Part shown: one piece after another, positions 35,353 to 44,173 of the stretch
Layout: the number at the start of each line of letters is the position of its first letter
Position numbering within the stretch: position 1 is the first letter of the stretch
Translations under genes and position numbers: made by a program
Assembly: GCF_020511115.1 (NCBI RefSeq)
Contig: NZ_JAJAVH010000016.1
Coordinates: 36,451-100,450 of the forward strand
Direction: 5' to 3'
Length of the DNA stretch: 64,000 nucleotides
DNA from: Luteimonas panaciterrae
GTDB taxonomy: Bacteria; Pseudomonadota; Gammaproteobacteria; Xanthomonadales; Xanthomonadaceae
The notes under the pieces: model-generated
What the model was told of the DNA's origin: nothing
What the model saw: only the letters and a program-made list of their open reading frames with translations
The model's database searches: none

Positions 35353-36716
35353 AAAGACTGCTCGTTACCTTTCTCGCCGCCGCCGTATCGCTCGGCGCCA
35401 TGGGCACGTATGCCCAGTCGGAACAGCCGCTGGATCGCATCGCGGCCGTCGTCGATGAGGACGTGATCCTGCAAAGCGAACTCGACCGCGCGCTCAACAA
35501 CGTGCTCGCCCAGTACGCCAACCGCCAGGACCAATTGCCGCCGCGCGACATCCTGCAGCGCCAAGTGCTCGAGCGCCTGATCCTGGTGAAACTGCAGACC
35601 GCCGACGCCGCCCGCACCGGCTTGCGCGTCAGCGATCAGGAAGTGGACAACGCCATCAACAACATCGCCAGCCAGAACAAGCTGACGCCTGATCAGCTGC
35701 GCGCGCAACTCGCGCGCGACGGCATGTCGTTCGAGGATTTCCGCAGCTCGCTGCGCGACGAGATCCTGACCCAGCGCGCACGCCAGCGCTTCGCGCAGAC
35801 GCGCATCAGCGTCAGCGAGAGCGAAGTCGACGCCGCCGTCGCGGCGCAGGCCAAGGGCGGCACGCAGTACCACCTCGCGCACATCCTGATCTCGCTGCCG
35901 GAAGGCGCCACGCCCGAGCAGACCGCCACCGGCCAGCAGAAAGTCGACGGCATCAAGGCCCTGATCGACAAGGGCGAGATGACATTCAACGCCGCCGCCG
36001 TGCGCTACTCCGACAGTCCGAACGCGCTGGAAGGCGGCGATCTGGGCTGGCGCAGCGCCGACGAGATTCCCAACGCCTTCGCCAGCACCATCACCAGCCT
36101 GCAGCCGGGGCAGGTGATTGGCCCACTGCGCGGCCCGAGCGGTTTCCAGCTAGTGCAGCTGATCGAAACCCGGCAGGCCGACCAGACCGCGAGCCAGACC
36201 GTCACCCAGTACCACGCCCGCCACATCCTCGTGCGAGGCGACGACGACAAGGCCAAGGCGAAGATCGACACCCTGCGCGCGCGCATCATCGGCGGCGCCG
36301 ATTTCGCCAAGACCGCTCAGGAAGATTCCGACGACACCACCACCAAGACCAAGGGTGGCGATCTCGGCTGGTTCACGCAGGACCAGTTCGGTCCGGAATT
36401 CGGCACGCAGGTCAGCGCGCTACAGGACGGTCAGGTATCGCAGGCGTTCAAGACCCAGGCCGGCTGGCACATCGTGCTGCGCGAAGGCACCCGCCAGACC
36501 AATGTGACCGACGAGAACCGTCGCGCCCAGGTCCGCGAGAGCATCGGCCAGCGCAAGCTGGAAGACGAGTGGAACCGCCATCTGCACGAGCTGCGTGGTG
36601 AGGCTTTCGTCGACATCCGCACCGTGGGCACCACGGCGCCGGCTGGCGATGCGACTACGCCCGCTCCCGCAGCCCCGGCCGCCACCGAAGCCGCACCGCC
36701 CAAGAGCGGCAGCTGA
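35349..36716 (+). CDS. surA: Periplasmic chaperone / peptidyl-prolyl isomerase SurA
   Basis: A 455-residue outer-membrane-protein chaperone. A signal peptide (cleavage near TYAQSE) precedes the N-terminal chaperone domain with RIAAVVDEDVILQSELDRAL. Two parvulin domains follow at about 173-275 (starting YHLAHILISLP) and 287-390 (starting YHARHILVRG), each with a GGDLGW motif, then a C-terminal helix and an Ala/Pro-rich tail. Its ATG overlaps the lptD stop, and LptD is a known SurA client. Confidence 0.96.
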   Translation: MKRLLVTFLAAAVSLGAMGTYAQSEQPLDRIAAVVDEDVILQSELDRALNNVLAQYANRQDQLPPRDILQRQVLERLILVKLQTADAARTGLRVSDQEVDNAINNIASQNKLTPDQLRAQLARDGMSFEDFRSSLRDEILTQRARQRFAQTRISVSESEVDAAVAAQAKGGTQYHLAHILISLPEGATPEQTATGQQKVDGIKALIDKGEMTFNAAAVRYSDSPNALEGGDLGWRSADEIPNAFASTITSLQPGQVIGPLRGPSGFQLVQLIETRQADQTASQTVTQYHARHILVRGDDDKAKAKIDTLRARIIGGADFAKTAQEDSDDTTTKTKGGDLGWFTQDQFGPEFGTQVSALQDGQVSQAFKTQAGWHIVLREGTRQTNVTDENRRAQVRESIGQRKLEDEWNRHLHELRGEAFVDIRTVGTTAPAGDATTPAPAAPAATEAAPPKSGS

Positions 36717-36720
36717 CGAG

Positions 36721-37695
36721 ATGACACCCGCCCGGTTGGCGCTGGTCCCGGGCGAGCCGGCCGGCGTCGGGCCGGAACTGTGCGTGCGCGCGGCGCAGCA
36801 GCCGCGCGAAGACTGCGACATCACCGCCTTCGCCGATCCTCAAACGCTGCAGATGGCTGCGGACGCGCTGGGATTGCCTCTGCGACTGCTCGATCCCGAT
36901 CAACGGCCGCAACGCCCCGGTGATCTGCCACTGATCCCTGTCGCGAACGCCGCTCCAGCCATTTTCGGAACGCCCGATCCTCGCAACGCCGCTGCGGTGG
37001 TCGGTGCCTTGCGCAAAGCCGCGGATGCCTGCCTGTCCGGCACCTTCCACGGCATGGTCACCGGCCCCACCCACAAGGCCATGATCAACGCAGGCGGTAT
37101 CGCCTACAGCGGCACCACCGAACTGCTGGCCGAACACGCCAACCGCGACGTGGTGATGATGCTGGCCAACGACATCGTTCGCGTCGCTCTGGTCACTACC
37201 CACCTGCCGCTGCGCGCCGTGGCCGACGCCATCACGCCCAAGGCGCTCGAACGCTGCCTGCGCATCGTGCACGCATCCCTGCGTGAGCGTTTCGGCATCG
37301 CCGATCCCACGATCTGCGTGCTCGGGCTCAACCCGCACGCCGGCGAATCCGGCCATCTCGGCCGCGAGGAAATCGAGGTCATCGAACCGACGCTGGCACG
37401 CCTGCGCGCCGAAGGCATGCGCCTGCACGGCCCGCTGCCGGCCGACACCGCCTTTCTGCCGGCGAAGCTGGCCGGATTCGACACGGTCGTTGCGATGTAT
37501 CACGACCAGGGTCTGCCGGTGCTGAAGTACAGCGGCTTCGAGCGCGCCGTGAATCTCACCCTCGGCCTGCCCTATCTGCGCGTCGCGGTCGATCACGGCA
37601 CCGCGCTCGATCTCGCCGGCAAGGGCGTCGCCGATGCGTCGAGCCTGTTCGCGGCGATCGATACCTGCGCGCGGCTCGTGCCGCACCAGCATTAG
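36721..37695 (+). CDS. pdxA: 4-hydroxythreonine-4-phosphate dehydrogenase
   Basis: PdxA of pyridoxal 5'-phosphate synthesis (324 residues). It oxidises 4-phosphohydroxythreonine with NAD+. Landmarks are LVPGEPAGVGPELC at the N-terminus, GMVTGPTHKAMINAGG, and the metal-binding histidines in VTTHLPLRAV, LGLNPHAGESGHLG and VAMYHDQGLPVLKY. It begins four bases after surA. Length and motifs are normal. Confidence 0.96.
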   Translation: MTPARLALVPGEPAGVGPELCVRAAQQPREDCDITAFADPQTLQMAADALGLPLRLLDPDQRPQRPGDLPLIPVANAAPAIFGTPDPRNAAAVVGALRKAADACLSGTFHGMVTGPTHKAMINAGGIAYSGTTELLAEHANRDVVMMLANDIVRVALVTTHLPLRAVADAITPKALERCLRIVHASLRERFGIADPTICVLGLNPHAGESGHLGREEIEVIEPTLARLRAEGMRLHGPLPADTAFLPAKLAGFDTVVAMYHDQGLPVLKYSGFERAVNLTLGLPYLRVAVDHGTALDLAGKGVADASSLFAAIDTCARLVPHQH

Positions 37696-37709
37696 CTTAG
37701 GCGGCCACT

Positions 37710-37737
37710 CGTCATCCCTGCGAACGCAGGAATGACG
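37710..37737. repeat. REP-like palindrome, copy 4
   Basis: CGTCATCCCTGCG and CGCAGGAATGACG pair imperfectly around AA in the gap after pdxA. It has the same core as the palindromes at 11893, 19345 and 26000. Confidence 0.7.
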
Positions 37738-37781
37738 GGCAACAGCGTATGCTTTCCTCAACTTCTCACATACTTTTCCGC

Positions 37782-38120
37782 ATGCAAGAGATCGCCTGGG
37801 ACGACTTCATGAAAGTGGAACTGCGCGTCGGCCGCGTGCTGTCGGCCGAGCCGTTCCCGCAGGCGCGTAAGCCCGCCTTCATCCTGCAGGTCGATTTCGG
37901 CCCCGAAATCGGCGTGCGCAAATCCAGCGCGCAGATCACGGCCTTGTATACACCGGAGCAACTGATCGGCCGCCTCGTCGTGGCGGTGGTGAATTTCCCG
38001 AAGAAGCAGATCGGTCCGCTGATGTCCGAATGCCTGGTGACCGGATTCCACGACAGCGAGGGCCGCGTCACCCTGTGCATGCCCGAGAATGAAGTGCCGC
38101 TCGGCACGCGGCTGCTGTGA
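37782..38120 (+). CDS. CsaA-like tRNA-binding domain protein
   Basis: A 112-residue free-standing OB-fold of the tRNA-binding type found at the C-terminus of MetRS and PheRS beta and in CsaA. It has FMKVELRVGRVLSAEPFP, KPAFILQVDFGPEIG, RKSSAQIT and VVNFPKKQIGPLMSECLV. CsaA acts as a secretion-related chaperone in Bacillus; for Gram-negative members the role is not settled. The ATG before QEIAWDDF is chosen as family-like. The upstream gap is taken by a REP-like palindrome, and rsmA starts four bases after the stop. Confidence 0.88.
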   Translation: MQEIAWDDFMKVELRVGRVLSAEPFPQARKPAFILQVDFGPEIGVRKSSAQITALYTPEQLIGRLVVAVVNFPKKQIGPLMSECLVTGFHDSEGRVTLCMPENEVPLGTRLL

Positions 38121-38124
38121 TCAC

Positions 38125-38919
38125 ATGAACCTCCACTTCCGCGAACCGGCGAAGAAATCCCTCGGTCAGCACTTCCTGCACGAGCGCGGCATCGTCGAGA
38201 AGATCCTGCTCGCGGTCGATCCGAAGCCCGGCGATCGGCTGGTCGAGATCGGCCCCGGCCAGGGCGCGATGACCTTCCCGCTGCTCGACCGGCACGGCAC
38301 GCTCACCGCGATCGAATTCGATCGCGACCTGCTCGCTCCGCTGACCGAACAGGCGCGGGCGCATGGCGCGCTCACCCTCATCCATGCCGACGTGCTCAAT
38401 GTCGATTTCACCGAGCTGGCCGGCGACGGCGGCCCGATCCGGCTGGTCGGCAACCTGCCCTACAACCTGTCCTCGCCGATCCTCTTCCACGCGCTCGATC
38501 ACGCCGCGGCGATCCGCGACATGCACTTCATGCTGCAGAAGGAAGTGGTCGACCGCATGGCTGCCGGTCCCGGCAGCAAGGTCTATGGACGGCTCAGCGT
38601 GATGCTGCAGGCGTATTGCCAGGTGTCGGCCCTGTTCACCGTCGCGCCCGGCGCGTTCCGGCCGCCGCCGAAGGTGGATTCGGCGGTGGTGCGGCTGGTG
38701 CCGCGGCCGGCGGACGCGGTCGGCATTCGCGACCCGCGCCGTTTCGCCGATCTGGTGCGCGCCGCGTTCGGACAGCGCCGCAAGACCCTGCGCAACGCCC
38801 TGCAGACACTGTGTGACAGCGATGCGATCACGGCGGCCGGGATCGACCCGCAAGCGCGCGCCGAGCAGCTTCCCGTGACCGATTTCATACGCCTGGCGAA
38901 CCAAACCGGGACCGCGTAG
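38125..38919 (+). CDS. rsmA: 16S rRNA dimethyladenosine transferase KsgA/RsmA
   Basis: A 264-residue enzyme that dimethylates two adjacent adenosines near the 3' end of 16S rRNA. KKSLGQHFLHERGIVEKIL opens the protein, the SAM loop is VEIGPGQGAMTFPLL, and the catalytic motif is VGNLPYNLSSPI. FRPPPKVDSAVVRLVP and the C-terminal FGQRRKTLRNAL complete the family pattern. It lies four bases after the CsaA-like gene. Confidence 0.97.
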   Translation: MNLHFREPAKKSLGQHFLHERGIVEKILLAVDPKPGDRLVEIGPGQGAMTFPLLDRHGTLTAIEFDRDLLAPLTEQARAHGALTLIHADVLNVDFTELAGDGGPIRLVGNLPYNLSSPILFHALDHAAAIRDMHFMLQKEVVDRMAAGPGSKVYGRLSVMLQAYCQVSALFTVAPGAFRPPPKVDSAVVRLVPRPADAVGIRDPRRFADLVRAAFGQRRKTLRNALQTLCDSDAITAAGIDPQARAEQLPVTDFIRLANQTGTA

Positions 38920-38926
38920 TCCAAGA

Positions 38927-38947
38927 CAACGCTGAAAATCAGCGTTG
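38927..38947 (+). terminator. Hairpin after rsmA
   Basis: CAACGCTG pairs with CAGCGTTG around AAAAT, starting seven bases after the rsmA stop. Eight base pairs and no T-run; either a weak terminator or part of the hairpin cluster that fills this gap. Confidence 0.5.
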
Positions 38948-39005
38948 CCGCGGTACAGGGATGTGCCGCTCGCGAATCAATCACGCAAGTGGTTGATTCG
39001 CGGAA

Positions 39006-39032
39006 GCGAGTCCAGGCTTAGCCTGGACTCGC
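39006..39032. repeat. Strong 12-bp palindrome between rsmA and apaG
   Basis: GCGAGTCCAGGC and GCCTGGACTCGC pair perfectly around TTA. The AGTCC/GGACT theme recurs in the next hairpin at 39041. The function could be termination or mRNA processing. Confidence 0.65.
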
Positions 39033-39040
39033 GATTGCTG

Positions 39041-39064
39041 AAAAAGTCCTGGATGGACTTTTTT
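39041..39064 (+). terminator. Terminator-like hairpin before apaG
   Basis: AAAAAGTCC pairs with GGACTTTTT around TGGAT. The T-rich 3' arm gives a bidirectional rho-independent look. It would separate apaG-apaH from the rsmA transcript, implying an apaG promoter in the remaining 43 bases. Confidence 0.6.
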
Positions 39065-39107
39065 AGCATTACTCCTAGTATTCAGACATTGCGCTTACAC
39101 TTCCGAC

Positions 39108-39491
39108 ATGGACGAGACATCGGACTACACCCTCGAGATTCAGATCTCGACCCGCTACCTCGACGAGGAATCGGCACCCGAGGACGATCGTTATGTCTTT
39201 GCCTACACGATCCGCATCCGCAACCTGGGCCGCCTGCCGGCGCAGTTGCTCTCGCGCCATTGGGTGATCACCGATGCCAACGGCCGGATCGAGGAAGTGC
39301 GCGGCGACGGCGTGGTCGGCGAACAGCCGCGCATCGAACCCGGCGAGCAGTTCACCTACACCTCGGGTGCGATCCTCGCCACCGCCGTGGGCACCATGCA
39401 GGGCAGCTACGACATGATCGGCGACGACGGCACGCATTTCGATGCGCCGATCCCGCCGTTCACGCTGTCGATGCCGCGAACATTGCATTAA
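39108..39491 (+). CDS. apaG: ApaG protein
   Basis: A 127-residue ApaG/DUF525 fibronectin-III-like domain. It has YVFAYTIRIRNLGRLPAQLL, SRHWVITDANGRIEEVRGDG and VVGEQPRIEPGEQFTYTSG, then a closing GTMQGSYDMIGDDG. ApaG is linked to diadenosine tetraphosphate metabolism mainly by co-occurrence with apaH, and its biochemical role is unsettled. It lies 14 bases before apaH. Confidence 0.96.
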   Translation: MDETSDYTLEIQISTRYLDEESAPEDDRYVFAYTIRIRNLGRLPAQLLSRHWVITDANGRIEEVRGDGVVGEQPRIEPGEQFTYTSGAILATAVGTMQGSYDMIGDDGTHFDAPIPPFTLSMPRTLH

Positions 39492-39505
39492 GGCGACCCT
39501 AGCGA

Positions 39506-40351
39506 ATGGCCGTCTGGGCAATCGGTGACCTGCAGGGCTGTTACGCCCCCACGCAGAACCTTCTCGAGAAAATCGCGTTCGATCCCGCGCAGGACAAGCT
39601 CTGGTTCTGCGGCGATCTCGTCAATCGCGGCGGCGAATCGCTGGAGACGCTGCGCCTGGTGCATTCGCTGCGCGCCAATGCCGTCTGCGTGCTAGGCAAT
39701 CACGATCTGTCGTTGCTCGCGATCGGCGAGCGCCAGGAAAACGAGCAGCGCAAGGTCAACCCCGACTTGCAGCGTGTGCTCTTCGCCGAGGATCGCGACA
39801 CCTTGCTCGACTGGCTGCGCCAACAGCCGCTGTTGCATGCCGACCGCGAACTCGGTTGGATGATGGTGCACGCCGGCCTCGCGCCGAAATGGACCACACA
39901 GCTGGCCGAGCAATACGCGCGTGAAGTCGAACAAAAACTGCGCGGCGACAGCTTCCGAAAACTCTTCAAGCGCATGTACGGCGATCGCCCGCACTGGGCG
40001 CCGAACCTCACCGGCCTCGATCGCGATCGCGCCATCATCAATGTCTTCACCCGCATGCGCTATTGCACGCCGCGCGGGCGCATCGCCTTCGAGGAAAAGA
40101 ATGCGCCCGGCTCGCAGCAGCCCGGGCTGTACCCGTGGTACGAAGTGCCCGGTCACGCGCCGCGCGATCTGAAGATCGTCTGTGGCCACTGGTCCACGCT
40201 CGGCCTGTTCATTGGCCACGGAGTGCATGCCATCGACACCGGCGCGGTCTGGGGCGGCAAGCTCACCGCGCTGCGGCTCGACAGCGAAGACCTGCGCATC
40301 GTGCAGGTGCCGGGACGCCCGGTGCCGCCCCCCGTTCCGCGAACGACCTGA
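39506..40351 (+). CDS. apaH: Diadenosine tetraphosphatase
   Basis: A 281-residue metallophosphatase that splits Ap4A symmetrically into two ADP. The metallophosphoesterase motifs are AIGDLQGC, FCGDLVNRGGESLETL and VLGNHDLSLLAI, followed by MVHAGLAPKW and CGHWSTLGLF. All metal ligands are present. It follows apaG closely and precedes the DUF1287 lipoprotein by ten bases. Confidence 0.96.
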   Translation: MAVWAIGDLQGCYAPTQNLLEKIAFDPAQDKLWFCGDLVNRGGESLETLRLVHSLRANAVCVLGNHDLSLLAIGERQENEQRKVNPDLQRVLFAEDRDTLLDWLRQQPLLHADRELGWMMVHAGLAPKWTTQLAEQYAREVEQKLRGDSFRKLFKRMYGDRPHWAPNLTGLDRDRAIINVFTRMRYCTPRGRIAFEEKNAPGSQQPGLYPWYEVPGHAPRDLKIVCGHWSTLGLFIGHGVHAIDTGAVWGGKLTALRLDSEDLRIVQVPGRPVPPPVPRTT

Positions 40352-40361
40352 CTTCTCCGAC

Positions 40362-41024
40362 ATGCTGCAACGGATTTGCGGCTTCGCACTCATCGGCGGC
40401 ATCGCGCTTGCGGCCTGCACGCCGGATCGGCCGCAGGGTGATACGGCTGGCGCGAAGAAACCGGCGGTGGCGCAAAATCCCGTCACGACGGCCACGCAAT
40501 CTCCGCCATTGGTCCGCGCCGCGCGCAGCCAAATCGGCGCGACCCGCGTCTACGATCCCGCCTACGTCCGCCTCGCCTATCCCGGCGGCGATGTCCCGTT
40601 CACGCGCGGCGTCTGCACCGACGTGGTCATCCGCGCCTTGCGCACGCAAGGCATCGACCTGCAACAGCGCATCCATGAGGATCGCCTCGCGTACTCCGAG
40701 CACTATCCGGCGCGCTGGCGCGGGCTCGCGGCCGACCGGAACATCGATCATCGCCGCGTTCCGAATCAGATGGTCTGGTTCGACCGGCAAGGCTGGCGGC
40801 AACCAATCACGGCGCGGGCTTCCGACTATCGTCCCGGCGGCATCGTCGCCTGGGATCTCGGGCGTGGCGTGCTGCACATCGGCATCGTCTCCGATCGCAC
40901 CACGCACGACCGGATTCCCTTGATCCTGCACAACATCGGCAGCGGAACGCAGGAAGAAAACCTGCTGTTCGGTTACAAGATTATCGGCCACTACCGGCCG
41001 GTGCTGTCTGCCGTGCCCGGCTAG
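40362..41024 (+). CDS. DUF1287 lipoprotein
   Basis: A 220-residue protein with a lipoprotein signal (GIALAAC, lipidated C19). The C-terminal 165 residues match the DUF1287 family, a papain/NlpC-like fold: AARSQIGATRVYDPAYVRL, RGVCTDVVIRAL with the putative catalytic cysteine, RVPNQMVWFDRQG, GGIVAWDLGRGVLHIGIVSD with a histidine, and LILHNIGSGTQEE. It may be a cell-wall or peptide hydrolase; activity is not established. Its TAG interlocks with the folA stop as CTAG. Confidence 0.85.
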   Translation: MLQRICGFALIGGIALAACTPDRPQGDTAGAKKPAVAQNPVTTATQSPPLVRAARSQIGATRVYDPAYVRLAYPGGDVPFTRGVCTDVVIRALRTQGIDLQQRIHEDRLAYSEHYPARWRGLAADRNIDHRRVPNQMVWFDRQGWRQPITARASDYRPGGIVAWDLGRGVLHIGIVSDRTTHDRIPLILHNIGSGTQEENLLFGYKIIGHYRPVLSAVPG

Positions 41025-41515
41025 GCGCGCCGGTATTCCACGAACTCGAATGCGAACGCATGCTTCGCATCGGCGGCATGTGGCTCACGCGATACCGCAC
41101 CCCAGGCATCGCGATCGAATTCGGGAAAGAATGCATCCGCGCCCTCCACGATCGTGTCGACGTGGGTCAGATGCAGCACCGTCGCCGCCGGCAGCGTCAA
41201 CGCATAGATTTCGCCACCGCCGATCACGCACAGTGCCTCGGAGTCTTGCGTGGCGACTCGCGCTTCTTCCAGCGAGGCGACCGCTTCCATGCCCTCGAAC
41301 GGTACTTGCCCGGATCGCGTCAGCACCAGATTGCGACGCCCCGGCAGCGCGCGCCCCAACGACTGCGCGGTCTTGCGCCCCATCAGCACCGGCTTGCCCA
41401 GCGTCAGCTGCTTGAAGCGCTTCAGATCGTCCGGCAGATGCCAGGGCAACGCATTGCCCTCGCCGATGGCGCCGCGACGATCGAGCGCGGCGATCAGTGC
41501 GATCACCTGCGCCAT
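41021..41515 (-). CDS. folA: Dihydrofolate reductase
   Basis: A 164-residue DHFR that regenerates tetrahydrofolate with NADPH. VIALIAALDRRGAIGEGNAL is followed by PWHLPDDLKRFKQLT, which carries the active-site Trp and Asp. GKPVLMGRKTAQSLGRALPG is the NADPH site and CVIGGGEIYAL the second dinucleotide segment. The start is the ATG before AQVIALIA. It is preceded by a small membrane gene whose end overlaps the folA start by 13 bases, and it belongs with thyA and lgt. Its stop overlaps the convergent DUF1287 stop. Confidence 0.96.
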   Translation of the reverse strand: MAQVIALIAALDRRGAIGEGNALPWHLPDDLKRFKQLTLGKPVLMGRKTAQSLGRALPGRRNLVLTRSGQVPFEGMEAVASLEEARVATQDSEALCVIGGGEIYALTLPAATVLHLTHVDTIVEGADAFFPEFDRDAWGAVSREPHAADAKHAFAFEFVEYRRA

Positions 41516-41856
41516 TGCTGACGACGACGCACTGATTCGGATGTCGATATGGACCTGGCTTCGATGTCGTCGTAGATGCGGGCGGCGCCGCTTCTCACGC
41601 CCCACACGAAACCCAGCGCCGCCAGATAGAAGATCACGAATGTGGCGCATTCAACCGGATGCTCGGCGATGCTGGCGAGCAGGCCGACCATCGTCAACGG
41701 CTGGCTCGCCAGGAAGATCGCCCTGGCCACCGCGATCAGCGGGACCACGAGCAGACCGCTGATCAAGCTGATGCTGACGCCGTTGGCCACGGCCATCAAA
41801 TGATCGGCGAATTTCTCTCGCGCTTTCGCCGTTTTTCCGAAACTGTCCGTGGGCAT
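41503..41856 (-). CDS. Small two-helix membrane protein between thyA and folA
   Basis: A 117-residue protein with two hydrophobic segments, around SISLISGLLVVPLIAVARAI and CATFVIFYLAALGFVWGV, and a basic C-terminus ending in RRRQQWRR. It has no recognised family. The ATG before PTDSFGKTAKAREKF is preceded by AAAGGAG at good spacing, which makes it a convincing gene. It starts 20 bases after thyA ends and overlaps folA by 13 bases, so it is locked into the thymidylate operon. Confidence 0.72.
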   Translation of the reverse strand: MPTDSFGKTAKAREKFADHLMAVANGVSISLISGLLVVPLIAVARAIFLASQPLTMVGLLASIAEHPVECATFVIFYLAALGFVWGVRSGAARIYDDIEARSISTSESVRRRQQWRR

Positions 41857-41876
41857 GCGGCTCACTCCTTTGAACG

Positions 41877-42671
41877 CTACACCGCCACGGGCGCCTTGAT
41901 CGCCGGTAACGGGTCGTAAGCGTGAATCTCGATGTCGTCGTAGGTGAAGTCGAACAGATCGGACACGTCGGGATTCAGATGCAGCTTCGGCAGCGGACGC
42001 GGAGTGCGCGTGAGCTGCTCGCGGGCCTGCTCGAAATGATTCGAATACAGATGCGCGTCACCCAGCGTGTGGACGAAATCGCCCACGCGCAGCCCCGTCA
42101 CCTGCGCCACCATATGCGTAAGCAACGCGTAGCTGGCGATGTTGAAGGGCACACCGAGGAAGATGTCGCCGCTGCGCTGATAGAGCTGGCAGCTGAGCCG
42201 GCCATCGGCCACGTAGAACTGGAACAGCGCGTGACAGGGCATCAGCGCCATCTGCGGCAGGTCGGCGACGTTCCAGGCCGAGACGATCAGGCGGCGCGAA
42301 TCAGGATTGCGCTTGATCTCCTCGACCACCCATTTGATCTGGTCGATCTCGCCGCCATCAGCGGTGGCCCAGCGACGCCATTGCTTGCCGTACACCGGGC
42401 CGAGTTCGCCGCGCGCGTCGGCCCACTCGTCCCAGATGGTGACCTTGTTGTCGCGCAGGTAGGCGATGTTGGTGTCGCCCTTCAGGAACCACAGCAGCTC
42501 GTGCACGATCGAGCGCAGATGCAGTTTCTTGGTGGTGACCAGCGGGAACCCTTCCTCGAGATCGAAGCGCAGCTGCCAGCCGAACACGCTGCGCGTGCCG
42601 GTACCGGTGCGGTCCGATTTTTCCGTTCCGTGCTCGAGGACGTGTCGCAGCAGATCTAAGTATTGCCTCAT
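41877..42671 (-). CDS. thyA: Thymidylate synthase
   Basis: A 264-residue ThyA, the same length as in E. coli. It methylates dUMP to dTMP using methylene-tetrahydrofolate. It contains [18 protein letters not shown], the nucleophile C146 in [12 protein letters not shown], and [20 protein letters not shown]. It lies 21 bases after lgt, and folA, which recycles the resulting dihydrofolate, lies two genes downstream. Confidence 0.98.
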   Translation of the reverse strand: MRQYLDLLRHVLEHGTEKSDRTGTGTRSVFGWQLRFDLEEGFPLVTTKKLHLRSIVHELLWFLKGDTNIAYLRDNKVTIWDEWADARGELGPVYGKQWRRWATADGGEIDQIKWVVEEIKRNPDSRRLIVSAWNVADLPQMALMPCHALFQFYVADGRLSCQLYQRSGDIFLGVPFNIASYALLTHMVAQVTGLRVGDFVHTLGDAHLYSNHFEQAREQLTRTPRPLPKLHLNPDVSDLFDFTYDDIEIHAYDPLPAIKAPVAV

Positions 42672-42692
42672 GGGTATTGCTTCATGACGATC

Positions 42693-43580
42693 TCAGGCCT
42701 TTTCGGCGGCTGCCGGCGGCTGCGGTTGCAGCGTCGGCGCGCGGTGCGATTTCCAGAGCCAGAACAGACCGATCAGGATCAGCGGCACGCTCAACAGCTG
42801 TCCCATCGTCAGCCAGCCGAAGGCAAGATAACCCAGGTTCTCGTCCGGCAGGCGCACGAATTCCACCGCGAAGCGGAACACTCCGTACAGCAGCGCGAAC
42901 AGCCCGGAAATCGCATAGCGCGGACGCGGACGGCTCGAGTACCACCACAGGATCACGAACATCGCCACGCCCTCGAGCGCGAACTGGTACAGCTGCGAGG
43001 GATGACGCGCATACATGTTCAACGCGCCTGATTCGAACTGCGCGCGCAGCATCGTCGGATCCAGGATCAGCCTGGATACTTCCGGGTCCTGCGGGAACAC
43101 CACGCCCCAGTTGCCGCCGGTGGCCTTGCCCCAGAGTTCGCCGTTGATGAAATTGCCCAGGCGCCCGAAGCCCAGGCCCGGCGGCACCAGCGGCGCGACG
43201 AAATCGGCCACGTCGAAGAAATGCAGCTTGTGGCGCCGCCCCCACCAGAACATCGCCACCACCACGCCAAGCAGGCCGCCGTGGAAGCTCATGCCGCCTT
43301 GCCAGATCTTGAAGACCTGCAGCGGGTGCTCGATGTAGGTGCGCAGGTCGTAGAACAGGATGTAGCCGATGCGGCCGCCCAGCACCACGCCGAGCATGGC
43401 GTAGAACATCAGATCGCCGTAGGCGTTGGCGTCCACGCCCGGCAGACGGCCGGCGCGCACGCGGCTGCGCCCGAGATACCAGGCCGCCACGAATCCCAAC
43501 AGATACATCAGTCCGTACCAATGCACGGCCACGGGACCGATCCGGAACGCGATCGGGTCGATCTGGTGCAGATAAAGCAT
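42693..43580 (-). CDS. lgt: Prolipoprotein diacylglyceryl transferase
   Basis: A 295-residue integral membrane enzyme that attaches diacylglycerol to the lipobox cysteine of prolipoproteins. It has [30 protein letters not shown] with the essential His (H100), and the Lgt signature [16 protein letters not shown] (R140). About seven helices are predicted. The ATG at 43580 is preceded by AGGAG; a GTG four codons earlier would sit on that site and is disfavoured. Confidence 0.96.
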   Translation of the reverse strand: MLYLHQIDPIAFRIGPVAVHWYGLMYLLGFVAAWYLGRSRVRAGRLPGVDANAYGDLMFYAMLGVVLGGRIGYILFYDLRTYIEHPLQVFKIWQGGMSFHGGLLGVVVAMFWWGRRHKLHFFDVADFVAPLVPPGLGFGRLGNFINGELWGKATGGNWGVVFPQDPEVSRLILDPTMLRAQFESGALNMYARHPSQLYQFALEGVAMFVILWWYSSRPRPRYAISGLFALLYGVFRFAVEFVRLPDENLGYLAFGWLTMGQLLSVPLILIGLFWLWKSHRAPTLQPQPPAAAEKA

Positions 43581-43678
43581 CGGGCGAGGCACTCCTGGTC
43601 AATCCAAGGTGTCTATTGTGCCTGTCGGAGCGATGGCCGGACACCGAAGGCCGGCCGGCGATCGCTCAATCCAGCGCG

Positions 43679-44173
43679 CTAATCGAGCAGATAGGGCCGG
43701 TCCGGCAGCTCGTTCTCGTCCGCCTCGCCGGGCACGCGCGGGAAATGCGCCGCGAGCAGGTCGGAGGCCGCCGTCACGCCCGCGATCACCGCGTCTTCCG
43801 CGTCGCCGGCCTTCAGGCGCTCCTCCATCAGCTGGCAGACGCCGCGCCATTGTTCGTCGCTGACCAGACCTTTCAGGCCGCGATCGGCGACGATCTCGAT
43901 GCGATGATCGGCCAGAAGCAGGTAGAGCAGGACGCCGTTGTTGGCCTCGGTGTCCCAGACGCGCAATTGTCCGAAGACCTGATGGGCACGGTCGCGCGCC
44001 TGCATGCCGCGCAGCACCGCCCTCGCCGGCAGTCCGGCCTCCACCGCGAAGCAGACCTCGCCACGATGGCGAGCTTCTCCCGTCTTCACTGCGTCGGCGA
44101 TGCGGTGCAGGCTGTCCTCCGGGAACAGGCGCCGGCTCGAAGGCGGGAACAGATGACGCAACAGGCGCTTCAT
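43679..44173 (-). CDS. TPM-domain protein (second, short)
   Basis: A 164-residue soluble or peripheral protein with a TPM (TLP18.3/Psb32) domain: DSLHRIADAVKTGEARHRGE, VCFAVEAGLPARAV, VWDTEANNGVLLYLLLADH and RIEIVADRGLKGLV. It has no signal peptide, unlike its neighbour. The ATG shares one base with the TGA of the upstream TPM gene (TGATG), so the two are coupled. TPM proteins are linked to membrane-protein quality control, and acid phosphatase activity was reported for a plant member. The role here is unknown. Confidence 0.82.
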   Translation of the reverse strand: MKRLLRHLFPPSSRRLFPEDSLHRIADAVKTGEARHRGEVCFAVEAGLPARAVLRGMQARDRAHQVFGQLRVWDTEANNGVLLYLLLADHRIEIVADRGLKGLVSDEQWRGVCQLMEERLKAGDAEDAVIAGVTAASDLLAAHFPRVPGEADENELPDRPYLLD

